A DNA stretch of 64,000 nt from Sarcocystis neurona (lineage: Eukaryota; Apicomplexa; Conoidasida; Eucoccidiorida; Sarcocystidae): the NCBI GenBank assembly GCA_000727475.1, contig KL647324.1, positions 793,289 through 857,288 of the forward strand. Reading direction: 5' to 3'. Each line of letters starts with the position of its first letter. Position 1 is the stretch's first letter. The position numbers and the translations under genes are program-made. The notes under the pieces were generated by a model, which did not search any database, was not told where the DNA came from, and was given only the letters and a program-made list of their open reading frames with translations. Below, one piece after another: positions 10,870-21,300 of the stretch.

Positions 10870-13800
10870 ACGTACCTCAGATAATATATAGTAGAACAAC
10901 GCTCACACATGGAAGGCGTCAGTGCGCCGTCGCACCTTCTTTATCAAAATGTAGTTTCCGAGATGACGTTGGTACAGCATGCGTTTTTCACCTTCCCACG
11001 GAAGTGGTGCCCACATCTTTTTGCAGTCACAGCATAACAAGCCTCATTCATCTATCTGTCTACCAGGATGCCTGTCTACGTATACGCATTTATTCCCAAA
11101 TAAAATGCGTATGGCATATGCTTCACCTATTTGGTGTACAGATGTGAAGTGTCTATATGTACATGCAAGTGCTTTTCGTGTTTGTTGGACACACGTCGAG
11201 GATGTGGTTCTGTGGACGTGTGTGTCTCTACGGGGTATGTTGACGCGTGCGTCTGGAAAAGAACGAAGGAGGTTTTTTGTCGACATCGTTGTGCGGTAGG
11301 CGAGTCTTTGCCTGCAGCGACGTGCGTCGATGTGTGTGCAAGGGCCGACAGGAGGAAAACAGTCAAACTGAAAATGCGCATGTGCTTTTCAAAGTTTTGT
11401 GATGTGATGACAATTCGGATCACGGGTTTGGAATGGTGCTGCAGACGTCCGAGGCAGCAGCAAGATGGTGTGCATGGACTGCGTGTTGCAATTAGAGAGC
11501 GACGTTTTTCAGAGAGTGGGCCACTGCCGTTTCGTTTTATTTGCAACAGAACTTACCACTTCTTGTGCAATTGTATTTTTCCCATAAAAGTGCTACTCCG
11601 CCGGTCGTGCGGCTATTTACCTTCGAGAGCTGCCCACCCTTTACACGACTTTCCTTTGTGGAGCATCACTTTCCGGTAAAGCAATTCGCAAAGGTTGCAG
11701 GCGTCCACTTGGCTGCGACACGTCGACAGGGGAGAGCGTAGTATTTCGTACAGCACGTGGCGCTTCCGGAGGTCGCGTGCGCTGCTGCCTGGATAGCATT
11801 TCTTCCGCAGGCACATCTCACTGTCGCACCGTAGAGGGGCCGCGCGCATCACTGCATCACGGCTTGCATCTATAGGTCCATAATGCGCAGTGAAGTAGTA
11901 CAAGTCAAGCCTGTTGTGGCGGATGCATCGCACCGCCGCGTACGTAGAGAACTCTCACGTGCTTAGCACACTGTGGCACGCACGTATTGTTACACGCTGC
12001 TTACATTGCTATACGCGAATGCACGTACAAGCGTGCATACATATACATATATACATATATATATATATGTATATATTTATATATATGTGAATATGAGTTG
12101 TGTGGCGTAAGTGCCCTGTGGGGTACGAGGATGAGTTCTCTTGATTGAGCGAGGAAGATCGAAGATGTAGTTCCGGCTGAACACAGCTGATCATGCACGC
12201 CTAATTAGGGCTGTTGGCTTCACTGGTCCCACCACGTGGCACCCGATTGTATGCCCGCTCCTCTCGGTGCAGCGGACAGCTAAGCGCCTCTGTGACGCTG
12301 TTCACGTAAACATTTCCAGAGGAATCTCTCCAGCTCCGTGTCGAAAAGCCCTTTTCTAACCACCTCTCACTCCGACGGCTGCTCTACACGCAGTAGAGCT
12401 CCTCTGCGTGTAGAGATGCTCCGGAGGTATACTTAACATGTAGATCAGTCTTGCGATTTTCTGGGTGCATCGATCTTCGAAGAAAAAGGTGGCTGTGTCC
12501 GCCATTGCTTCAGGAAGGAGACTCAAAGTTTGTCACATTTATCTTCGATCTTTCAAAAGAAAATGGTAGCTGCATCTTTCGTTACTCCAGAATGGAGCCC
12601 TAGGAAGTCCGTAAAGCACTTCTTGTGATGGGATCTCTGTCTACCTTTGCTCATCTTTGCTCCAACGTATCAGAAGTCCTGGTCCCTCTTTTTGGCGTGT
12701 AGCGCAGTGCTCCATTTTCTACCCGTTTTGCCTACAGACAACCTACAGCTTCTCTGCGCGGACCCTGTTACCGGTGTAGACCCTGCGTTCACAGATATTC
12801 TTCTGCCGTCTTGATCCGGTCTTCTACTGAGTATAGCTGCCAATTCTATCATCACCGCGGAACATTCGTAGCTGTCTCGATTCCTCCACTTGGAAGTTGT
12901 CAGTCTTCTTGAAAATATGTAACCCTTCACTTCTCCTATTTGCTTTTTGTCTTAGTGTCTCCTTCGCTTGTGCACGAATTTAGTCGTCTGCCCCGTAAAG
13001 GAGGTAATTTTGTGTATTCGCAACTGTCTGTAAAAAAGTCTACGCCTGCTTTCCGCTCACTGGAACACATGTTCTTCCGAATTTGGATAACTGCGTCTTA
13101 TCGTTTGTCTAACGATTTCTGCGCACGCGTGTACACGACCTTTTCGCTTATAGTGGAAACACTCTCTTCGGCTGCTTTTCACGCGAACTGATCAGCTACA
13201 CTTTCTTCTTTCTCCTTATACATTCTCACATACTTGTGTATATACATATATACATATCTATATTGAGGCGTGTTTACCCCTCGTGTATGATTCTCTTACT
13301 GTCCATCCGCGGCCTCTCTTTTTATATGCATGATCGTCGATCCACTGTTTCTGCGCAGTCTGGCTCTCCTCTCTGACGTACGCCTACACGTACCTCTCTC
13401 TGCTAAAATCTATTTCTCTTATCTCTCTCTCTCCGTGTGTATATATATGTATATATATATATATGTGGGCAGAGAGAGAAAGAGAGCGAGACGCCGAAGA
13501 CACATGCACACGCCTGTGCGAAGAGTGTGACCCTGCAGCTGCTACGCATCGCTTTGTGTGATGTTAAAGAGGGAGACCGAGTGGAAATTACCACGTTGGC
13601 TTTTGGTGTACAAGTGAACATACCTACTTATATGCGTTCGTAACCACCGAGCACATACAGACAGATATCGACACGTAGACGCCTGCATACATCTACGTAT
13701 ACATGTATCTAAACCTTGAACTGTAGGATTTCTCCAAAGACATGTAGATTCTTCTCCACATATATGCGTACATGTTCCTGACGTGCTTTACTGTACTAGT

Positions 13801-14846
13801 AAGTATATATATATATATATTTACATATGTATGACAGCTAGGTGCTTGAACCGCGTCATCGGGGGCCTGCAGGTGGTCGATTTGCGAGGCTTCACCTGAA
13901 GAACTGAGGACACAGTGGCGTCCTCTGCGGCAGAGAGCATTAATTTTTTACACGTAAGAAGCACGCAGAGAGACAGCTGCGGCCAGAGGCGCCGCTCGCA
14001 TGACGAAGACCACGCGCGCTCCAGACCCTCGGACTTGCCTACACAGAGACTTACGTATGCAGACATACGTGTGTACATATAATTACATGCAAGCACACGA
14101 TTGTGTGTTCCTAGGTGGCCGCTTCTCGATCACTGTATACGTGTTGCCACCAACGTGAATGTGGCCTTTCCTCTTTACAAATGTGTCACTGCACACGTGT
14201 ATATTGATACAGATACAAACGGACACGTGGGTGTGATTCACGTGCTGCGTATCGATATATATATATATACATACATACGTAAGGTGGTCTTTGCGCACAT
14301 ACAGGCAGATGTGCACGTGTAATCCGCCTCATTTATGTATGTAGGTAGATATGTATGTTTTGGTTAAACGTTTGCTTATGTGTACGTGTACACGTGCAGG
14401 GGCACACACGTGCAAAACGTACAAACGTAGACATGTAGGTGTCCACCCAGGCATGCTGCACCTGCGTCTCGCGGATGACGCACGTATCTGCATGGGTCCC
14501 AACCCTGCAGGACGTGTCCGCCTGCAGTGGAAGCTTGTGTATTATCTATCAGCACCAGAGGTGAGATACAATATTTTCACTTGTACACACAGAGAGACAG
14601 AGAAAATGAGATTGAGCGCGCTACGCTGAAGGTGTACGGAGATCGCCACTGGACAGCGTCGTGATGATACAGGTGTATTTTCCCATTCACATACACGTGT
14701 GTGCGTGCACAAACGTGAGCGACTTTTTCGTCGGTCTGACCCAGTCCTCTCTTTCATCCGAGTGGATTTATAGAGGAATTCGATTTGCTAAAAAGAATGA
14801 CGTCCGTGCTTCAAAGAAGTCAAATCTCTCCATTTCGTTGCTGAAG
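10870..14846 (+). CDS. Unrecognised repeat-free multi-exon protein
   Basis: Eight exons can be chained with matching phase: 10870-11108, 12514-12565, 12956-13128, 13539-13639, 13873-13953, 14115-14230, 14451-14560 and 14745-14846. Each is bounded by AG and GT, with good donors such as CACGTAAGAA (13954) and GAGGTGAGAT (14561). The translation, about 320 residues, has no homopolymer runs and a look of alternating beta strands (ACLRIRIYSQIKC, KFVTFIFDLSKEN, EGDRVEITTLAFGVQV, CVTAHVYIDTDTNGHVG, RVRLQWKLVYYLS). I do not recognise the family. Start and stop were not found. The 1.4-kb gap between the first two exons may hide others. The exons are short and individually weak; the support is the unbroken chain of phases. 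Confidence 0.45.
11127..11381 (-). CDS. Possible small secreted protein
   Basis: From an ATG at 11379-11381 the minus strand reads 84 residues that begin with a signal-peptide-like sequence (MRIFSLTVFLLSALAHTST), followed by a polar tail. No family is recognised. The plus strand is open over the same bases, and the ORF lies inside an intron of the plus-strand gene model, so this is weak. Confidence 0.18.
   Translation of the reverse strand: MRIFSLTVFLLSALAHTSTHVAAGKDSPTAQRCRQKTSFVLFQTHASTYPVETHTSTEPHPRRVSNKHEKHLHVHIDTSHLYTK
12382..12415. repeat. 12-bp perfect inverted repeat, 10-base loop
   Basis: The left arm ctctacacgcag (12382-12393) is exactly complementary to ctgcgtgtagag (12404-12415), with a 10-base loop. 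Any function is unknown. Confidence 0.7.
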
Positions 14847-15831
14847 GTGCACATATCCGTATACACGTATACCCACATATATATACATATATATGTACAG
14901 GAAACAGACGCCTGTGCTCTTGTGTACGTGCAAACAAATACACACATGCACGCTCCCTTACTGTCTTGGACGACCTAAACAATTGTGACGGCAGGTGCAC
15001 ATCTCCGTACAACCCGGAGCCCTCGGCTACATACCGTGATCTACACGCCTCTGGAAACGATTTCTCTATACAGTGTCCATACGTACATATAGACATGTAA
15101 ACTCAGATACGTGAACATGCGCTACACGTGCACGCACACACATGCGTATACACTAATATATAAATATATATACATATACGCATGTATATATATATATGTG
15201 CACTGTAAGTGAGACACAAAACCATGCGGTTGTATATATATGGACCGTGAGTGACACAGAAAACCACGCGGATGTATAGGAATACGTATATGTGCGTCTT
15301 TTTAACAAGAAGGAGGTGCAGACGAGTTTCTGTCGTGTAGGAGACGGAAGGCGCTTGACTCCGTTGAGGCCGCTTCGGCATTTTACGGCAGCACTGCCTA
15401 CCAGTTGTACGCGTCGGGCCATATACGTATACATACACATGTATAATATGAATAGATATACACATACATGTGTGCATATATATCTATACATCAACAGACG
15501 CGCATATATGCGCTTACACATATAGAGAGTTGTATTACGTGTGCGGACGCACGGTAAGACAGGCTGGAGTCTTATTAAGCAGACAACAGAGAACCGCAGC
15601 TTTTGTTGGCGGGCGCACAGTCACACGTGTGCCAACAGCAGAGCAGCTGGCCAGCCGCCGTCCGTTTGCTTCTCCCTCCTCTTCGAGATCCTCTCTTCTC
15701 CCATATATCTGTCTCCGTAGAAAGTTTGGGTTGTCACACGTTTACACATCTACAGATGCGGCGCGCGTGATACACATATATATCCACATATGAGCATGCA
15801 AATATAATATAGATACGACAACAAGTTTCAG
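14847..15831. repeat. Microsatellites and a short tandem duplication
   Basis: TATATA arrays occur near 14875-14895 and 15150-15200. A unit of about 43 bases (gtgag-gacaca-aaacca-gcgg-tgtata) is tandemly repeated at about 15205-15275. Open stretches at 15300-15420 and 15545-15720 exist on both strands and no exon could be fixed, although a good donor-like cacggtaaga sits at 15550-15559. Confidence 0.4.
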
Positions 15832-16010
15832 TAGAGGACGTCGTGGCGGAAGTCGAGCGCTGCGGCCCTCCCACGCAGCAGGCGGTACAAACATTCGCAG
15901 GGGGAGACCTACGCACCGCCAACAGAGACGGCGACAGACACACAGACCTACCGACAGCAAAGACAGAGCCACGGCGACGCAGACACGTATACGAAAATAT
16001 TTGCAAGCAG
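15832..16010 (+). CDS. Candidate exon of an unrecognised plus-strand gene
   Basis: The exon lies between an acceptor (acaagtttcag) and a donor (AAGCAG-gtgaac) and reads EDVVAEVERCGPPTQQAV and then a hydrophilic stretch ending ENICKQ. A continuation in the same phase begins after ctgttgcag at 16083 (HSRRRTCRLAEKG, to about 16290), but its donor is poor. No domain is recognised. It would converge on the minus-strand exons at 16475-17355. Confidence 0.35.
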
Positions 16011-16474
16011 GTGAACCGGTCTCTGTGTCGGCGTGCATGCATGAAGAGATGCTGTCGTGTGCGGGGCTGCGAACTGTTGCAGGGATCGCACTCGAGAAGA
16101 AGGACGTGTCGCCTTGCGGAGAAGGGTACAGGCCCTCACGGGGCAGCAACGCATGCAGGACAGCCGCTGCAACCGACTGCTGCTGCTTCCGCAGCCCCGC
16201 GGTGGTATATGGAAAACACAGGCAGCAGCTACTGCTGGTGTGGACACGTCTGTGGTGCAGCAGTCCCACCACCAAGCAGCGCTGCTGTGCAAGGTTCCGC
16301 CTTCCTCCTCCTTCGCCTCCTCCCTCCCCCCGTGTTGCAGCCCACGACGCTCCTCCTAACGTTGCTGCTGCTGCTGCAACGGGCTGCTGCTGCTGCCGTT
16401 GACGCCGCTGCTGCTGCTGCTGCGGCAGGTGACGCAAAGCTGCTGTTGCGGTCTGACAGCAGCAGCTGCTGTCA

Positions 16475-17355
16475 TCAGAGGGGCGCCAGCATCAGCTGCT
16501 CCTGGCGCTGGAATCCTAACTCCTGCAGTTCGCAGCTTGTGACGGAGATGCTCTGTAGCAGCAGCAGCGACAGCAGCAGCACAGCAGTCGCAGCTGTACC
16601 TTTCACCTGAACACCACTAGGAAAACTGCATGCAGCCCGCCGCAGCAGCAGGCCGTTCTCAGGAGCAGCACCAACGTGCAAGGGCACCTCGGCACGGCAG
16701 CAGCGGCTCTAGACGCGCAAAGAACGACGCGCGCGTGCGCGGTCGAGCCACAAACCTTGCACACCGCCAAGAAGCCTCTCGGGAAGAAGCAGTAGCAGCA
16801 GCAATACTGGCGCACGCATGCAGGAAGCATGTCAGAAGAAACAGCAGCCGCGGCACTGCGTTAGCAGCAGAGACAGCAAACACGCGTAAAGCTGCAGTCT
16901 CAGCAAATGCAGTCCCACCTTCCACCTACCGAAGAAGCAGCACTCGCGCCGCATGCATGTGGCCGCGCACATGTTAACGCAGCTGTTGCTTCTTCTTCTG
17001 TCCTTGCTCTCTTGGGAATCTGCGCTTCACAACAGCTGCGATTCCTTTTTCTCCGTTCACGCCGCTGCTGCTGCTGCTGGGCTGTCAGTGATAATATATC
17101 CAGCAGCTGCAGTGTTGTTATCACCACTCGACCACGATTTTTCTGCGACGCTGCCGCTGCGCCGACTGCGACGTACGCCGATGTTGCTGCTGCCACGTCT
17201 GCTGCGGCTCTCAGCCCTCTGCTACTGCTGCTCGCTGCTTCCGCTGCTGCTGCTGCTGCTGCGTCGCCTCCGCTTCGGCTCACACTACTGCCGCACGGGT
17301 GGTACACGTCCTGCTGCCGTTCCTGCCGCCGCTGCGCTACGCCCGCCCCTCCCTG
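16475..17355 (-). CDS. Ala/Gln-rich protein with basic cluster, C-terminal exons
   Basis: On the minus strand, exon 17355-16930 reads an Ala/Ser-rich run, then LQLLDILSLTAQQQQQ, then a basic cluster (RRERRKRNR) that could be a nuclear localisation signal. It ends at TCG-gtaggt. It joins in phase 0 to exon 16552-16475, which reads ELQELGFQRQEQLMLAPL and stops. CAG triplets lie on the minus (sense) strand, as in the other exons of this window. The exon start at 17355 is a guess, because another minus-strand frame (SVEQLKLMKKQRQLL) overlaps its beginning. It may be the 3' end of a separate gene or a C-terminal extension of the Josephin gene upstream. Confidence 0.4.
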
Positions 17356-17479
17356 CTAACAACTGCCGCTGCTTCTTCATCAGCTTCAGCTGCTCGACAG
17401 ACCCTCTGCAAGACGCGAGAAGCGGAGCGTGCGCCCCCGCCACGACGGCCACTGCTGTCTGAGAAACTCTACATGAACA

Positions 17480-17715
17480 AAACTGTACATGTATGAATAT
17501 ACACAGATAGACATATATATACATATGTGTAGCGAGAGAGATGGATACGAATGTACACACGGATAAATATACGTGTACACTTACAAAGATACATTATATG
17601 TGTACGTACGCACAGATACGAATACAGACAGAGAGATATGGAAATACGTAAACATGAATATATATACATACGATTATAATATACGTATATATGTAAATGT
17701 GAATAAATTAGCAAC
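17480..17715. repeat. TA/CA microsatellite block
   Basis: TACATATATA/ACACAGATA arrays with no coding content separate two groups of minus-strand exons. Confidence 0.6.
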
Positions 17716-17822
17716 TCTACTGCAGAAAAGCCTCTGTTGTTGCTGCGCTGTCCATCTCTCAGGCCTGCTGCGTGGCCAGCCCTTCGCTCTCCCGTATTTC
17801 TGTATTTACGCTGCAGACGCTT

Positions 17823-18095
17823 CTACGTGTTCTGCTGCAGCGCAGCACCAGTGGCGCCCGCCTGAGACGCGCGCTTTTGCTGCCGTTGCTTCTGGTGCTC
17901 TTTCTTCTGCTCCTGCAACCGGCGTTGCTTGATTTGCTGCTGTTGCTGCTTTGGCTTTCTAATAGCCGGCCCCCCTCTTTCGTCTGCTGCTGCTCGCGCT
18001 ACTTTTCCCTTCTCTTCTACTCGCTCTGAGGCTTCTCTTCTGCCTTTCTTGCTGCTCCTCCTTCGATCGCTGCTCCTTCTCTCGCTGGTGCTGTT
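17823..18095 (-). CDS. Candidate terminal exon, charged Gln-rich coiled coil
   Basis: After the acceptor tcctgtgcag the minus strand reads 90 residues in phase 0: a Ser/Arg-rich start, then KPKQQQQQIKQRRLQEQKK, to a TAG at 17823. Charged residues and Gln suggest a helical or disordered tail. A competing frame just upstream (18127-18210, ending LCTEDAQ before gtacag) would need an intron of only 31 bases. It could be the true C-terminal exon of the Josephin gene or belong to a separate gene. Confidence 0.35.
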   Translation of the reverse strand, partial: NSTSERRSSDRRRSSKKGRREASERVEEKGKVARAAADERGGPAIRKPKQQQQQIKQRRLQEQKKEHQKQRQQKRASQAGATGAALQQNT

Positions 18096-18395
18096 CTGCA
18101 CAGGACAAGTGGCCCCGCCTCTGTACCTGTGCGTCCTCCGTACAAAGATATATGCCATCTCGCAGTTTGCAAAATTTACGCCTGAAACGCGGAGACATCC
18201 ACAGCAGTATCTGCATGTATATATACACATATGTATACATATGCATATGTATGTACACACACACACACACACATGTACATATACAGATGTATCCATACAC
18301 ATATATTTCCATCTATATATACGTTACAGACGTGTGGATGTGTGGGTGCGTATTATCATATATTGCGGAGTCCTTGAGTGTGTGTATGTAAAGAA

Positions 18396-21300
18396 TTATA
18401 TACGCTCCTCCACGCATCGTTGCAAGTGCGCATATACCTTTCTGTACAGCTTTAGAAGCGTATGTGCTCCCCCAACTCTATACACGTACATGTGTCCCAC
18501 ATGCACAACAGTCTCCACATACATATATATATATATGAAGTATATATATATATGAAGATATGGTGCAAGATAGGGAGATAGTTTTGCTTTTATATGAGTG
18601 TGAGTAAACGACGGGACACTTGGCAGCACATCCTCTGCTCTCTGCCACAGCGTCTCCTTCCTCGCTCTGACGTGCGTTTCCACACGCATGCGTGTATATA
18701 TATATGTATATATATATGTATATATATACATATATACACACATATATACACGTATATGCATATATATATATATATAATGTCTCCGTGCAAGTCAAACAGC
18801 GGTCTATACACATTTATACATACACACACGCATGCAGGTATACATAGCAACTCGAATGCGTATGTATATGTATTATATGTATATATATGTGCATGTATGT
18901 TCGTCTGCATATACATTCATATACATGTATAACCCTGGACTAGATTGCACGCACCTCTATTCTCCTCAACAGCATGTATTGCATTCTCTCTCTATACACG
19001 AGTAGCAGCTTAGGATTACTAAGCTGCCTATATAATACACCCGCATATATATATATATATATATACATATGACAGGCTACACGCGCGTTGAACAACGCAT
19101 CTTCAAAGTATACTTAACTACATTGGACGTCATTTGTGAGCTCCTTGTATGGTACACCCACACATATATATATATATACATACACATGTGATAGGCTACC
19201 AGTGTATTGAACAACGCACTTTCAAAGTCTGTTTACCTCTGCAAGCGTACTACGTATGTATGCACTTCTCCACCTGCGGGCGCATAATACGTCCTCATGT
19301 ACATATACGCATATATATATATATATATGTATACATATATGTACGAATGTATTGTATACGTGTATGAAGATGTGGCTGAGCCGTCGGCAGCGAACTTACA
19401 CAGTAAGTTCTTACAAGGGACAACTGTATACATGCACATATATATATATATATTTCTTATATGTATTTACATGTATATATTTGTTTACATATATAGAGGA
19501 CTGTTTATATAGGTACGCACGTACTTGGGAGCCGTTTGTATGAGAGCCGACCCCGTGACGGCCCCTGTTGTCAATTCTGATGCACCGGGCTGCTGCATCG
19601 CCTCGTACTCCGACCAGCGGAACACGTCCTGCAGCAGCAACAGCAACAGCAGTAGCAGCACCAGTGGCAGTAGAGGCAGTACTGGCAGTAACAGCGACGG
19701 GAGTAGCGGCAACGGCAGCAGCAACGGGGCAGACAACTACTGAGTCGGAGAAAAGGAGCACTGCGGTGAAAAATTAAACGCAGCAGCAGCAGCAGCCAGA
19801 TATGAGACCGCAGCCGCAGCAGCATTCCGCCGGCCACAGCGGCACCGCCAGCACCGTATTACCCTCAGCAGCCGCACCATCACCAACACCAGCAGCACCA
19901 CAACGTTCTCCGCCTAATCTCACTACAAGCACTCACAGATATCTATATCTCTATTAACTGACATATATATATATATCTGTGTATACAGACACACATATAT
20001 ATATCTGCATGTACATAGGTAAATATAGGAAGACAGAGAGATACATATCTATGTCTACACATGTGCGCATCTATGTATATATATACACATATGCAGATAT
20101 ATATATATATTTATATATATATACACCGTATGGATCTGTTTACATGCAACAAAATATACGCACACATATATCTGTATGTCTACATATATATATATATGTA
20201 TACGTAAAGGTACATAGATAGATATTTATATCTGTATACTTATAGAGATATGTGTATATAATATATATATATTTTATAATAATTATTTATATATGTGCTT
20301 CTATATATCCATACATATATATCAGTGTAGCTCTATATTCCTATATATAACTAGATATCTATGTCTTTATATGCATAAATATGTGTGTATATATATATAT
20401 TTATAACTACGTCCGATATTTATTACCATCCACATATGTGTATCTCTACGTCTGTACTTGTAGGTATACACATCTGTATCCGTATATCTACACATACATA
20501 TATATATATGTATATATATATATACACGTCAAAGACGTGCCGCCTTAGACAGTTTACAGGTGCGCGTACTTCATGTTGATATTCCTGAGCACTTGACAAA
20601 AATGCGACTGGTGCCGAAAATAGATTTACGTACACCCGCAGCCACAAACAGCTGCCTCCCTCTCATACATATACATAATATATATGTATATATATATGTA
20701 TATAAAGACGTGTGCGTATGTGTGTATATATGTCCACATATACATAATATATATATATGTATATTTATATGTATATAAGGATGTGTGCGTATGTGTGTAT
20801 ATATGTCCACTTACAAGTGGAGACGTGAACAGCCACTTGCACGTGAAACTCTACATACACGCCAAGGCACACCTACCCACCTACACACACACATATATAT
20901 ACACACATATACATATATATATGCGCATGTGTCCACTTTTTTTGCACGTATGTGTGGTTGTGTGGACACATATGAACAACTGCTGGCATACGGGGAAGCG
21001 TTGAAAAGACAAAGTGACTCAGCAGAAAAGATCCTGACGAAGAAGAAACTCAACGTTTTCGTTTTCCCTTCCCCAAGACCCCTCCACGCACGTCCTCCTC
21101 CTACACGAAGTTCTTCGTAGATATCGACCTCCGTCTCCCTCTACATATTATACATACATATGCACACAATATGTATATCTACAACCTACACAGAAAGTAG
21201 CGAAACACATATGCGTACACACATGGGCACACTCGTGCATTTGCAGCAGCAACTTTTTAGAAAAGACGTGGGAGAGGGAGGGCACGCGCGCGTATGTGTG

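Larger units (their letters stand above)
11109..12513. other. Long intron or spacer
   Basis: The stretch is mostly unique sequence with a TATATA tract at about 12030-12085. It holds a possible minus-strand secreted ORF (separate entry), a 12-bp hairpin at 12382-12415, and a short segment at 12451-12495 that resembles the next exon's end. No other coding signal can be separated from background. Confidence 0.35.

Noticed and set aside
12200..13200. Possible decayed retroelement
   Set aside because: No reverse transcriptase, integrase or terminal repeat signature was found; part of it fits exons of the plus-strand gene instead.
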